Positions 44,359 to 52,726 of a stretch of DNA of 52,726 bases are shown here, piece by piece. The stretch covers positions 1 to 52,726 of the forward strand of contig JAJPIA010000087.1 of the NCBI GenBank assembly GCA_021324975.1, in the 5' to 3' direction. The translations under genes were made by a program, and so were the position numbers. Under the pieces are notes generated by a model that saw nothing but the letters and a program-made list of their open reading frames with translations, did not search any database and was not told where the DNA came from. The stretch is from Bacillota bacterium. Lineage in GTDB: Bacteria > Sysuimicrobiota > Sysuimicrobiia > Sysuimicrobiales > Segetimicrobiaceae. How positions within the stretch are numbered: the first letter of the stretch is position 1; the number at the start of each line of letters is the position of its first letter.

Positions 44359-46443
44359 CTAGTGGGCCTCGACCGCTTCCTTTTGTTTGCGCGCCTCCGC
44401 GGTCACCTTGTCGGCGATGTGCGACGGCACCTCGGCGTAGTGCGAGAACTCGAGCTCAAACGTACCCCTCCCGCCCGTGAGCGAGCGGAGGTCCGACGCG
44501 TATCGCAGCATCTCCGCCATGGGAACCTGCGCCCGGACGGTCGTGGTGCCGTCGCCGGCGGATTCCATCCCCTGGATGTGCCCGCGCTTGGCGTTGAGGT
44601 CGCCGATGATGTCGCCCATCTGCTCCTCGGGCACGCTCACGGCGACGGTGGCGACCGGCTCCAGCAGCACGGGCTTGGCGTCCTGCATGGCCTTCTTGAA
44701 GGCCATCGAGCCCGCGATTTTGAACGCCATCTCGGAGGAGTCGACGTCGTGGTAAGAGCCGTCGACGAGGGTAATGCGCACGTCGACCACCTGGTATCCT
44801 GCGACCACGCCCTCGTCCATCGCCTCCTTGATGCCCTTCTCGACCGCCGGGATGTACTGCCGGGGGATGGCCCCGCCGAAGATCTTGTCCACGAACTCGT
44901 AGCCGCCGCCGCGAGGCTTGGGATCGAGCTCGATCCAACAATCGCCGTACTGCCCCCGCCCGCCGGTTTGCTTCTTGTACTTGCCCTGCACCCGCGCATG
45001 GGCCCGCACGGTCTCTCGATACGGAACGCGCGGCACGGAGAGCATGACGTCCACGCTGAACTTCCGCCGGAGTCGATCGGCCACGATCTCCAGGTGGGAC
45101 TCGCCCATGCCGGCGATCACGGTCTGGTGCATCTCGTTGGCGCGCTGCACGGTGAGGGTGTGGTCCTCCTCGATCAGGCGGCCCAGCGCCGTGCCGAGCT
45201 TGTCCTCGTCCGCCTTGCTCTTCGGTTGAATCGCCATCGAAATGGCCGGCCGGGGAAATTCGATCGGCGGCAGCGTCACCGCCTTGTCCTTGTCCGTGAG
45301 CGTGTCGCCGGTCGCGGTGTCCGCCAGCTTTGCCACGGCGGCGATGTCCCCCGCCGGCACCTCGGCGACGGGCTCCTGATGCTTGCCGCGGACCAGGAGC
45401 AACTGGCCGATCCGCTCCATCTTGCCCTTGGCCGCATTCCAGACCTGCGTGTCCGAGTGCAGCGTGCCTGAGACGACCCGCAGGTACGACAGCTTCCCCA
45501 CGTACGGGTCGGCCATCGTCTTCCACACCTGCGCGGCGAGCGGGCCGGCCTGATCCGGGCTGAGCGTCACTTCCGCGCCCTTCGCGTCCTTGGCCTTGAC
45601 CGGTTCCCGCTCGGGCGGCGCCGGGAGGAGCCTGACCAACTCGTCCAGGAGGGCCGCCACGCCGCGCCCGCGCGTGGCGGCAACGCACAGAACCGGCACC
45701 AGCGAACCGGCGCGGACGCCCGCGTGGAGGCCCCGCAGGAGCGCCTCCTCGGGAAGCGCGCCCTGCTCCAGATACGTCTCCGTGAGTGCCTCGTCGGTCT
45801 CCGCAACCGCTTCCGTGAGGCGCTCTTGGGCGGCCTTGGCCGCGGCGAGCACGTCGGTCGGGACCTTGTCGGCCGGCATCGGCCCGGCGTCGCCGTAGGC
45901 CTGCATCGTGAGCACGTCCACGACGCCCGCGAACGATGCTTCTGCGCCGATGGGCCACTGCAGCGCGACCACGTGGCGGCCAAATTTGGCCTGCAGCGCC
46001 TCGAGGGTTCCGGCGAACGTCGCGTTCTCCCGATCCATGCGCGTGATCGCGATGAGCCGGCTCAGGTGCGCGCGGGCGGCCAGCGCCCACACCTTTTCCG
46101 TCTGCACCTCGACACCGGCCAGCGCGTCGACGGCCACGAGCACGCCTTCCACGGCCGCCAGCGCGCCCGTCACCTCGCCGATGAAGTCGGGATAGCCGGG
46201 AGTGTCTATCAGATTCAGCTTGTGATCCTGCCACTCCAGCGGGGCCACCGAGGCGCTGATCGTGATCTTGCGGCGGACTTCCTCGGGGTCGAAATCCGTC
46301 GCGGTCGTGCCGTCCTCGACCCGACCCTGGCGGTCGATGGCTTTGGCGGCGAACAGCATCGCCTCCACGAGCGATGTCTTGCCGGTACCGCCATGACCGG
46401 CCACGGCAACGTTCCGAATGCGATCGTGTGTGTACGGCTTCAC
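44359..46443 (-). CDS. EF-G2-like translational GTPase paralogue
   Basis: A 694-residue protein with the domain order of elongation factor G. The P-loop is AGHGGTGKTSL, G3 is DTPGYPDF. Two key sites differ from true EF-G: the switch I region reads RRKITI instead of RGITI, and the G4 motif is TRMD instead of NKMD. These deviations, and the overall sequence (EEVRRKITISASVAPLEW), fit the EF-G2 group (as in mycobacteria), which binds GTP but has no proven translocase role. Domain IV retains GRGQYGDCWIELDP. GTG at 46443 follows GGGAGGG. The real fusA must be elsewhere in the genome. Confidence 0.9.
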   Translation of the reverse strand: MKPYTHDRIRNVAVAGHGGTGKTSLVEAMLFAAKAIDRQGRVEDGTTATDFDPEEVRRKITISASVAPLEWQDHKLNLIDTPGYPDFIGEVTGALAAVEGVLVAVDALAGVEVQTEKVWALAARAHLSRLIAITRMDRENATFAGTLEALQAKFGRHVVALQWPIGAEASFAGVVDVLTMQAYGDAGPMPADKVPTDVLAAAKAAQERLTEAVAETDEALTETYLEQGALPEEALLRGLHAGVRAGSLVPVLCVAATRGRGVAALLDELVRLLPAPPEREPVKAKDAKGAEVTLSPDQAGPLAAQVWKTMADPYVGKLSYLRVVSGTLHSDTQVWNAAKGKMERIGQLLLVRGKHQEPVAEVPAGDIAAVAKLADTATGDTLTDKDKAVTLPPIEFPRPAISMAIQPKSKADEDKLGTALGRLIEEDHTLTVQRANEMHQTVIAGMGESHLEIVADRLRRKFSVDVMLSVPRVPYRETVRAHARVQGKYKKQTGGRGQYGDCWIELDPKPRGGGYEFVDKIFGGAIPRQYIPAVEKGIKEAMDEGVVAGYQVVDVRITLVDGSYHDVDSSEMAFKIAGSMAFKKAMQDAKPVLLEPVATVAVSVPEEQMGDIIGDLNAKRGHIQGMESAGDGTTTVRAQVPMAEMLRYASDLRSLTGGRGTFELEFSHYAEVPSHIADKVTAEARKQKEAVEAH

Positions 46444-46567
46444 GGCGCGCCCTCCCGTTGGAGCGTCTCGGTCCGGCCCGAGAGATCGCCGCACGGCGTC
46501 CGCGTGCCCCGCGGCGTCCCCCACGATCGGGAAGCCGGCGGGCGCCGGCGACACCGCGACCGGACGG

Positions 46568-47542
46568 CTAGTATCCCAGAGCCGTGTTCACGACATTCCT
46601 CAGCGGTTGTCCGGCCAGGTAGCGCCGGAGATTGTCGCAAAAGAGGGCGACCATGTGATCTGTATACCCAGGGAACCCGCCGGAGACGTGCGGGGACACG
46701 ATCACCGTGGGGAGCGTCCACACCGGGCTCGTCGCGGGGAGCGGCTCTTCGACGAAGACATCCAGGCCGGCCCCGCCCAGGTGACCCTGCCGGAGGGCTT
46801 GGATCAACGCCGGTTCGTCGATGAGCTGGCCCCGGCCGATGTTCACCACAAACGCCCCGCGCGGGAGCAGCGCCAACTCGCGCGCCCCGAGCAATCCTCG
46901 TGTCTCCGGGGTCAGCGGCAGCGTCACGGCAAGCACGTCGGCAACGCGCAACACGTCGTCGAGCGCCTCAGGCGGGAACACGCGCTCCACCCCGTCGGGC
47001 GGCGGGCCCACGTGTCGCCGCGTGCCCCAGACGCGCATCCCGAACGCGGCCGCACGCCGTGCGACCGCACGCCCGATCGTCCCGAGGCCGAGCACTCCCA
47101 TCGTCGAGCCCGCGAGCAGCCGGACGGCGCGCAACTCACCGTGGCCCCACGCGCGACGCTGCTGGTACTCAAACAGCTCGCGCAAGCGGCGGGTGTGCGC
47201 CAGCGTGAGCGCAAGCACGTGCTCGGCGATCGTCTCGCCGTGAATGTGCGTGTTGGTGACAATGATCTCGGTGCCGGCGACGTCGGCCGTCAGATTTTCC
47301 ACGCCGGCGCCTCCCTGGTGCACCCACTTGAGGGCACGGGAGCGCGTGGCGCCGTCGCGCAGGGGCCGGAATCCCAAGATGACCTCTGCCTCGGGCGCCT
47401 CGTCGTGCCACGTGGCGCGGTCCCGGACCCGGAGGACCCGGACACGGGGATCCACCGCCTCGATCTCCTTGATGTACTGCGGGCCGAGGCTCTGCAGCAC
47501 GGCGACCACGCACGCGCGCGCCCCGGCGGTCTCAGGCGGCAT
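46568..47542 (-). CDS. D-2-hydroxyacid dehydrogenase
   Basis: The 324-residue NAD-dependent enzyme has the Rossmann motif GVLGLGTIGRAVARRA, followed by VWGTRR (Arg-rich end suggests NADP is possible). Catalytic-region signatures are LLPRGAFVVNIGRGQLIDEPALIQAL with the active-site Arg/Glu neighbourhood, GGAGLDVFVEEPLPATSP and SPHVSGGFPGY with the catalytic His. ALKWVHQGGAGVENL marks the substrate domain. The exact substrate is not predictable. ATG at 47542 overlaps the lysS stop by 11 bases and has GAGGTGG before it, so the gene is in the folD-folC-lysS operon. Confidence 0.9.
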   Translation of the reverse strand: MPPETAGARACVVAVLQSLGPQYIKEIEAVDPRVRVLRVRDRATWHDEAPEAEVILGFRPLRDGATRSRALKWVHQGGAGVENLTADVAGTEIIVTNTHIHGETIAEHVLALTLAHTRRLRELFEYQQRRAWGHGELRAVRLLAGSTMGVLGLGTIGRAVARRAAAFGMRVWGTRRHVGPPPDGVERVFPPEALDDVLRVADVLAVTLPLTPETRGLLGARELALLPRGAFVVNIGRGQLIDEPALIQALRQGHLGGAGLDVFVEEPLPATSPVWTLPTVIVSPHVSGGFPGYTDHMVALFCDNLRRYLAGQPLRNVVNTALGY

Positions 47543-49196
47543 CGCGCGCCACCTCGCGAAGACGGCCGACCACGAATTGCCCGTCGAGCGCCGCCAGCAG
47601 CCACCCGGCCTGGGGCCCCGAATCCTTGCCGAGAAAGGCTTGATAGATCGCGCCAAAGGCTTCGCGGGGCGGGAGCCCTATTTCGGCTCGAAGCTCGTGG
47701 AGCCGCGCGTGCAGTTCCTCGCCGGTCCACGACACGGAGCCGCCCGCGACGCGGCGACGCTCATCTCCTGGAACGCGCGCCGTATGCCCCGCGGGCGTTC
47801 CGCCATCCGGCGCCACGGGCACGGCGGCGCCCGGCCCCGCCTCCAGCGCGTCGGCCACCCGGGCGAGATAGCGGCGTTGCCCCGCGGTCAACAGGCGCGC
47901 GCCCTGCGGCACCGTGTCCCGCACCGCGAACTTGTAGTGCTCCGGCGCATACGTGGCCAGCCAGCGTCGGGCGTCGGTCATGCGATGGGTGAGCTCCTCC
48001 CGATCCGCGTCGGTCAGCGGCGATCCTTTATCGCGCGCGACCGCCCGCGCCGTCTCAACCGCCGGCATCTGGATGAGGTAGACGACTTTAATGAATCGCG
48101 GCCGGTAACACCGCGGCGGATCGGATTCGACGCGCGCGAAGTGAAACGTCCGCACGAGGTCGGGGTTTTCGGTCTCGCCGAAGTAGGCCGCAGCGGCCCG
48201 ATCGTACTCGTCATACAGATTAGGGATGGTGTCGCCCGCCGGGTCGAACTCCACCTGGCGGCGCGGTACCGGCCGCACGATCAGGAACCGCGCCAGTTCC
48301 GCGCGCAGCACCTGGAGGATCTCGGAGGCGGTGGCGCCCACGGCCTTGGACGTGCTCATCTTCTTGCCGCCGTACAGCAGAAACTCATACGCGAACGCAA
48401 ACGGCGCCGGCCGTCCGAACACCTGCGCGCTCACTGCCCGGGCAACGTCGTGCGTCCCGCCCCGCGTCATATGATCCTTGCCCGCCCCTTCCACCGTCAC
48501 GCCGAGGGCGGCCCACTTCGCCGGCCACTCCACGCGGTAGAGGAGCTTGGCCCCGCCGCCAAACGGCGACCGCTTGCCGCGATAGCCGCATCCCTGTGCC
48601 CATGCGACATGGTCGGGCGCACAGTAGTACTCCACCTCTCGTCCGTCCCAGGCCGTCACGGCGGTCGTCCCGATCCGGCCGCAGCGCTCGCACAGCACCT
48701 GCACGGGCCACCACTGGGCGCCGATCCGTTTGCTGTGCGTCACCTCTCGGTAGATCGTCCGGATCGCGTCCACCTGGTCCAGCGCCCGGCGGATCCCGTC
48801 GTCGAACCGTCCCGCACGATACATGTCCGACGTGCGGTAGATCGTCGGATGCGCGCCGAGGTGGTTGAACGCGTCGGCGAACTCCGCCGCGTAATAGTGG
48901 CCATAGCTCGGAGCCTGTCCGTCGGGGGACGGGATCATCGCAAACGGCATGCCCATGTACTGCGCGTAGTGCGGCAAGGCCGGAGGGAGGTCGTCCATCG
49001 GATCGTAGTCGTCGAACCCGTACAGGAACGTCGTGTCCGTCCCCGCTTCGCGCAACGCCCGCGCGACGCAGTCGTGCATGAGCACGCCGCGCAGGTGCGC
49101 GACCGGCACGTGGCCGGACGGCGTCTTGGAGTCGTTTACGACGTGCGGGCCGGATGACGACGCGAGCAGTTCCTCTGCCAGCAGATCAACCCACAT
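47532..49196 (-). CDS. lysS: Lysyl-tRNA synthetase, class I
   Basis: A 554-residue class I enzyme, a form common in archaea and found in a minority of bacteria. It has PSGHVPVAHLRG as the HIGH motif, FLLYGGKKMSTSKAVGATA as the KMSKS loop, and a zinc-like segment with CERCGR. YGHYYAAEFADAFNHLG and SKRIGAQWWPVQVLCERCG are further class I LysRS traits. GGAGAAGG precedes the ATG at 49196, 5 bp after the folC stop. The C-terminal stem-contact domain ends with FGAIYQAFLGKDSGPQAGWLLAAL. No class II lysS is in the window. Confidence 0.95.
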   Translation of the reverse strand: MWVDLLAEELLASSSGPHVVNDSKTPSGHVPVAHLRGVLMHDCVARALREAGTDTTFLYGFDDYDPMDDLPPALPHYAQYMGMPFAMIPSPDGQAPSYGHYYAAEFADAFNHLGAHPTIYRTSDMYRAGRFDDGIRRALDQVDAIRTIYREVTHSKRIGAQWWPVQVLCERCGRIGTTAVTAWDGREVEYYCAPDHVAWAQGCGYRGKRSPFGGGAKLLYRVEWPAKWAALGVTVEGAGKDHMTRGGTHDVARAVSAQVFGRPAPFAFAYEFLLYGGKKMSTSKAVGATASEILQVLRAELARFLIVRPVPRRQVEFDPAGDTIPNLYDEYDRAAAAYFGETENPDLVRTFHFARVESDPPRCYRPRFIKVVYLIQMPAVETARAVARDKGSPLTDADREELTHRMTDARRWLATYAPEHYKFAVRDTVPQGARLLTAGQRRYLARVADALEAGPGAAVPVAPDGGTPAGHTARVPGDERRRVAGGSVSWTGEELHARLHELRAEIGLPPREAFGAIYQAFLGKDSGPQAGWLLAALDGQFVVGRLREVARDAA

Positions 49197-49201
49197 CGCG
49201 T

Positions 49202-50533
49202 CTACCTTCTCGCCGGCGCCGCGGGCTTCCTCCGGAGCAGCTCTTCGCGCGCCTCGCCGACGAAGTAAAACGACCCCGTGATCACGAGCACGTCGTCCGG
49301 ACCGGTGCGGCGCTGCGCCTCGGCGAGCGCCGGGCGCCAATCGTCGATCGCCGCCACGTCGGCCGTGTACCGCCGCACTTCGTCCGCGAGGTCCGCGGCC
49401 GGCAGCGCGTGCGGGTTGTCCGGCCGCGTCGTCACCACCGCCGCCGCGAACGGCGCGATCAATGCGGTCACCGTCCGGAAATCTTTCGTCGCGAGCATCC
49501 CAAACAACAGCACGAGCCGCCGGCCCCCGAGGAGCTCCTGCAGCGTGTCCCGGAGCGCCGTCATGGACGCGGGATTGTGCCCCGCGTCCACGATGGTGTA
49601 CGGCCGTGTGCCCATGACCTCAACGCGCGCGGGCCAGCGCACGGCGCCGAGGCCGGTGCGGATCGCCTCGGCGGCCGCCGGGACGCCGACATCCGCCAGC
49701 GTTTCGATTGCCGCGACGGCGGTGGCGGCATTCTGTGCCTGATGGCGGCCGAGGAGCGGTACGCGCACCTCATACCGGCCGCGGCGGCCCTCGATCGCCG
49801 CCCGGATGCCGTGGAGCGAAGCTTCGTGCAGCGCGACGCGAACGTCGCGGCCGACGAGCACCAGGTCGGCCTGGGATGCGGCGCAGGTGTCCGCGATCAC
49901 CGCGCCCGCCTCGTCGGGCTGCGGCGCCGAGACGACGCGGCCGCGGGGCCGGATGATGCCGGCCTTCTCCCGCGCGATCGCGTCCAGCGTCGTGCCGAGC
50001 AGGTCGGTGTGATCGTAACTGATCGGCGTGATCACGGATACGATCGGCTCGAGGGTATTGGTCGCGTCGAGACGGCCGCCGATCCCGACCTCCACCACCG
50101 CGACATCGACATTGCGCCGGACGAAGTGCGTAAACGCCGCGGCCACGGTGACTTCCACGTAGGTCGCCAGCCCCCACGGCCCCCGGCTTCCCGCCTCCAC
50201 CGCGGGCCGGATCTCCGACAGCAACGCGGCCAGTTCGGGCTTCTCGATCATGCGGCCGTCGACCTGAATGCGCTCCCGGTAGTCCACGAGGTGCGGTTTC
50301 ACGGCCAGGCCGACGCGGTAGCCCGCCTGCTTCAAGATCTCCGCCATCATCACCGCGACGGAACCCTTGCCCTTGGTGCCGGCGATGAGCACGGCGCGCA
50401 ACCGCGCCTGCGGGTCCCCCAGGCGGGCGAGCAGATCGCGCATGCGGGCGAGCTTGACCTCGGTGTACGGCCGTCGGGGCCGGTCGGGCTGGATCAGCCC
50501 GTCGAGGTACCGAAGCGCGTCCTCGTAGGTCAC
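49202..50533 (-). CDS. folC: Folylpolyglutamate/dihydrofolate synthase
   Basis: A 443-residue Mur-ligase-type enzyme that adds glutamate to folates. The P-loop GTKGKGSVAVM is at about residue 52, followed by VGLAVKPHLVDYRERI, VEVGIGGRLDATN and ITPISYDHTDLLG; the second domain has VDAGHNPASM and LLFGMLATKDF. GTG at 50533 overlaps the folD stop (GTGA). It sits between folD and lysS in one leftward unit. KPHLVDYRER replaces the common SPHLxxxxER, a mild variation. Confidence 0.95.
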   Translation of the reverse strand: MTYEDALRYLDGLIQPDRPRRPYTEVKLARMRDLLARLGDPQARLRAVLIAGTKGKGSVAVMMAEILKQAGYRVGLAVKPHLVDYRERIQVDGRMIEKPELAALLSEIRPAVEAGSRGPWGLATYVEVTVAAAFTHFVRRNVDVAVVEVGIGGRLDATNTLEPIVSVITPISYDHTDLLGTTLDAIAREKAGIIRPRGRVVSAPQPDEAGAVIADTCAASQADLVLVGRDVRVALHEASLHGIRAAIEGRRGRYEVRVPLLGRHQAQNAATAVAAIETLADVGVPAAAEAIRTGLGAVRWPARVEVMGTRPYTIVDAGHNPASMTALRDTLQELLGGRRLVLLFGMLATKDFRTVTALIAPFAAAVVTTRPDNPHALPAADLADEVRRYTADVAAIDDWRPALAEAQRRTGPDDVLVITGSFYFVGEAREELLRRKPAAPARR

Positions 50534-51390
50534 GAGCGTTCCTCGAGTTGACGGCGCGCGGCGGCGACCGTGTTTTCAAGGAGCATGGCGCGCGTCATCG
50601 GCCCGGTGCCGCCGGGCATCGGCGTGATGGCACCGGCCACCTCGCGAACGCCGTCGAAGTCGACGTCACCGACGACGGCGCCGTTCACGCGACTCACCCC
50701 GACGTCGATGACGACGGCCCCCGGCTTGACCATCTCCCGCCGGATCAGGCGCGCCTGGCCGACCGCGCTCACGACGATGTCCGCCCGCCGGACATGGTGC
50801 GCCAGGTCGGCGGTGCGGGAGTGGCAGAGCGTCACGGTCGCGTGCCGCTGGAGCAGCAGCAGCGCCGTGGGCTTCCCGACGAGCGTACTGCGGCCGATGA
50901 CGACGGCGTCGCTCCCGGCGATGTCCACGCCCGCCGCGTCGATCAGCGCGAGCACGCCGAGCGGGGTGCAGGGCACGAGCCCGGCGCGGCCGCGCAGCAG
51001 GCGCCCAAGATTCGCCGGCGTCAGGCCGTCCACGTCCTTGTCGGGATCGATCCGCTCGAACACCGCTTCCGCGTCGATCTGCGGCGGCAGCGGGACCTGC
51101 TGGAGGATGCCGTGCACGTCCGGGCGTCCGTTGAGCTCGTCGATCAACGCCAGCAGCTCCGCGGTCGGCGTGGCCGCCGCAAGGTGGAACGTTTCAGAAC
51201 GGATGCCGATGCGGCCCGCGTCGCGGGCCTTGCTCCGCACGTACGAGTGGGACGCCGGGTCGTCGCCGACGAGGATCGCGGCGAGGCATGGCGCCACGCC
51301 GTGTCTCGTGGCAAACGCCTGCACCGCGGCTGCAAGCGCCGCCGTGCGGGTGCGTCTGAGCGCGTCGCCGTCGAGAATCTTGGCCGCCAC
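50530..51390 (-). CDS. folD: Methylenetetrahydrofolate dehydrogenase/cyclohydrolase
   Basis: A 286-residue bifunctional enzyme interconverting methylene-, methenyl- and formyl-tetrahydrofolate. The signatures are SYVRSKARDAGRIGI with the catalytic Lys, GILQQVPLPPQID, DVDGLTPANLGRLL, the NADP motif VVIGRSTLVGKPTALLLL and PMPGGTGPMTRAMLLENT. GTG at 51390 has GGAG 7 bp upstream and gives the family start (AAKILDGDAL); a longer frame to 51456 lacks support. folC overlaps its stop. Confidence 0.95.
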   Translation of the reverse strand: MAAKILDGDALRRTRTAALAAAVQAFATRHGVAPCLAAILVGDDPASHSYVRSKARDAGRIGIRSETFHLAAATPTAELLALIDELNGRPDVHGILQQVPLPPQIDAEAVFERIDPDKDVDGLTPANLGRLLRGRAGLVPCTPLGVLALIDAAGVDIAGSDAVVIGRSTLVGKPTALLLLQRHATVTLCHSRTADLAHHVRRADIVVSAVGQARLIRREMVKPGAVVIDVGVSRVNGAVVGDVDFDGVREVAGAITPMPGGTGPMTRAMLLENTVAAARRQLEERS

Positions 51391-51424
51391 AGGATCGCTC
51401 CGAGATTCCGTCGCTGAATGCGCG

Positions 51425-51447
51425 GGCGGGCCGTCGTGCGGCCCGCC
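51425..51447. other. 9-bp hairpin between HU and folD
   Basis: GGCGGGCCG (51425-51433) and CGGCCCGCC (51439-51447) form a perfect stem with a 5-base loop in the short gap after the HU gene. There is no T-run, so it may cause partial termination or mRNA stabilisation. Confidence 0.4.
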
Positions 51448-51472
51448 GCTTAACATGCGATCTTCCGCGGTG

Positions 51473-51745
51473 TCAGTTGACCTCGGCCTTGAGGTCTTTA
51501 CCCGCCGTGAACGACGCCACCTTTCTCGAAGGGATATGAATCCTGTCCCCGGTTTTGGGATTGCGGCCTTCGCGAGGCGCCCGAGCCTTCACTTGAAACG
51601 TTCCAAACCCGACCACGGTGACCTTCTCGCCTCGCCGCAAGGCGCCTGTGATACTGGCGAACACGGCGTCCACGGCGGCCATGGCCTGCTTTTTTGTCTG
51701 ACCCGTGCCTAGGGCCACCTGGTCGGCCAGTTCTTCCTTGTTCAT
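51473..51745 (-). CDS. HU-family DNA-binding protein
   Basis: A 90-residue histone-like protein that bends DNA as a dimer. It starts MNKEELADQVALGTGQTKKQA, then TVVGFGTFQVKARAPREGRNPKTGDRIHIP, the DNA-wrapping arm with the invariant GRNPxTG, and ends SRKVASFTAGKDLK. ATG 51745 is the family start. tRNA-Gly lies 119 bp upstream in the same direction, and no separate HU promoter was recognised, so they may share a transcript. Confidence 0.97.
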   Translation of the reverse strand: MNKEELADQVALGTGQTKKQAMAAVDAVFASITGALRRGEKVTVVGFGTFQVKARAPREGRNPKTGDRIHIPSRKVASFTAGKDLKAEVN

Positions 51746-51864
51746 TCCCCGGACGCCCCCTGCTGCGCCCTGTGGACGGCGCCTCGGACGGGATACACCC
51801 CTACTTCGCTGGACACACCGCCTGTCCCTGGGCCCGTCGGAACGCGCGCGGCGAAGCACGAACG

Positions 51865-51938
51865 TGGAGCGGGAGACGGGAATCGAACCCGCATCGCCAG
51901 CTTGGAAGGCTGGCACTCTACCATTGAGCTACTCCCGC
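51865..51938 (-). tRNA. tRNA-Gly (TCC)
   Basis: Acceptor GCGGGAG (51938-51932) pairs with CTCCCGC; D arm AGCTCAATGGTAGAGT, anticodon arm CCAGC-CTTCCAA-GCTGG (anticodon TCC, Gly), T arm GGTTCGATTCC, and an encoded CCA end at 51865-51867. Length is 74 bases. Confidence 0.95.
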
Positions 51939-52008
51939 CCGTCGCGACCCGCAGGGGCGGACCGCACGTACCACAGACGCCGCCGGATGAACCGCGCGGC
52001 TCGACCCT

Positions 52009-52017
52009 ACTATAACA
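52009..52017 (-). promoter_or_regulatory. Candidate promoter of tRNA-Gly
   Basis: TGTTATAGT on the minus strand gives an extended -10 (TATAGT at 52014-52009). The -35 is weak. The transcript would start near 52002 and could include tRNA-Gly and HU. Confidence 0.45.
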
Positions 52018-52193
52018 GATCGCCGCGGGGAGCTCACACTGAAGCCGCGCCACCGGAACAACGACTGACTGTTCGCCGAGGAGCGCACTGACATTTCTCA
52101 ATGACCTGACAGGCCCGCCAGGCCCGCGGTGCGCGGATCAGATCGCGAGATGCGTTGAGACGGTGGGCTGTCCTCTTCGGAGGAGGGATGGGA

Positions 52194-52469
52194 CTAGGAA
52201 GCGACCGTCAGCGACGACGGACGACGCAGCGGATCGATGATCTCGCCCTCGAACAGGGGTTCCCAGCGGCCACGTTCGGCCGCCGCGAACTGCTGGTAGT
52301 GCACCGGGCATACGTGAACAATACCCTGACGCATCGTCCCGGGCAGTTTCGAGGGGTCGAGGAAGTGCCAGCCGAGGTCGCCCCGCTGACGCTCACGCGT
52401 GCACTTGAAGCAACGAACCGCTTCGGGGTCCCGGGCAGGCGTTTTCGCGACGCTGAGAACGGTGGCCAC
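52194..52469 (-). CDS. Small hypothetical protein with Cys/His pairs
   Basis: A 91-residue protein starting at GTG 52469 after GAGGAGG. It contains RCFKCTRERQRGDLGWHFLD and later GIVHVCPVHYQQF; the CxxC and CxxH pairs could bind one zinc. No family was recognised. The strong ribosome binding site and codon pattern support a real gene. It lies between tRNA-Gly and tRNA-Tyr on the same strand. Confidence 0.6.
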   Translation of the reverse strand: MATVLSVAKTPARDPEAVRCFKCTRERQRGDLGWHFLDPSKLPGTMRQGIVHVCPVHYQQFAAAERGRWEPLFEGEIIDPLRRPSSLTVAS

Positions 52470-52619
52470 AAGCCTCCTCGCCCACGGTTTCTATTCCAGG
52501 CTTGTGCCCAGGGCGCGCGAGCGATAGACATGCGGTCACCGCCTACGCCATAGGTTTCAGAAAGCCTTGCAGGACGCCGCTTCCGGCAGCGTCCTGCAAT
52601 CTGATGCCGTATGGATCGA

Positions 52620-52706
52620 TGGTGGGGAGGGAAGGATTCGAACCTCCGAAGGCATTCCGCCAGCTGATCTACAGTCAGCCCCCTTTGGCCGCTTGGGTAC
52701 CTCCCC
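52620..52706 (-). tRNA. tRNA-Tyr (GTA)
   Basis: Type II tRNA of 87 bases with a long variable arm. Acceptor GGGGAGG (52706-52700) pairs with CCTCCCC; anticodon arm GCTGA-CTGTAGA-TCAGC (anticodon GTA, Tyr); T arm GGTTCGAATCC; encoded CCA at 52620-52622. Confidence 0.95.
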
Positions 52707-52726
52707 GGACCGTTGTTCCTGCGTGA

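Overview
This is a high-GC bacterial chromosome segment (roughly two-thirds GC by eye) with densely packed housekeeping operons and one accessory stretch. Several traits suggest a Gram-positive-type or other Terrabacteria lineage, possibly an uncultured phylum: a T-box riboswitch before thrS, a CIRCE-controlled hrcA-dnaJ operon, a Bacillus-like hemE-hemH-hemY order, a class I lysyl-tRNA synthetase and many GGAGG-type ribosome binding sites with GTG starts. This placement is inference; there is no rRNA or phylogenetic marker set here to settle it.

Layout. 1-5450: a truncated response regulator and a SHOCT membrane protein, then carA-carB-DUF1272 on the minus strand behind a long leader with a good sigma-70 promoter, a possible leader peptide and an intrinsic terminator. 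5700-7330: a Tat-exported alpha/beta hydrolase, then a strongly structured intergenic segment that looks like a non-coding RNA. 7330-10480: hrcA-dnaJ-prmA with CIRCE. 10680-17210: murJ, a secreted cupin, rpsT, holA and T-box-controlled thrS. 17430-21003: a peptide-type ABC binding protein and two permeases without ATPases. 21120-24677: hemE-hemH-hemY. 24787-28533: DUF167, an exported lipase and a convergent long coiled-coil protein with a 165-bp tandem repeat.

28750-41450 is accessory in character: FAD monooxygenase, nitroreductase-like protein, an internally deleted SDR gene, a second ABC binding protein, SRPBCC protein, MFS exporter, a muconolactone-isomerase-like protein, a PliI-like lysozyme inhibitor, a frameshifted arylsulfatase, a frameshifted mscS, a RelB/RelE-type toxin-antitoxin pair and an internally deleted integrase facing the 3' end of tRNA-Val. 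41900-52726 returns to core genes: PAP2 phosphatase, NamZ-like muramidase, then a leftward series of HU, folD, folC, lysS, a hydroxyacid dehydrogenase, an EF-G2-like GTPase and DUF3303, plus tRNA-Gly and tRNA-Tyr.

How it fits together: nucleotide (carAB), folate (folC, folD), haem (hemEHY), translation (thrS, lysS, rpsT, EF-G2, tRNAs), replication (holA), chaperone control (hrcA, dnaJ) and cell-wall (murJ, PAP2, namZ) functions are intact, whereas decay (two internal deletions, two single-base frameshifts) is confined to 30.7-41.2 kb. The main items worth checking are the carAB leader, the structured RNA at about 7081-7304, two apparently leaderless genes (murJ, hemE) and the decayed element at tRNA-Val.
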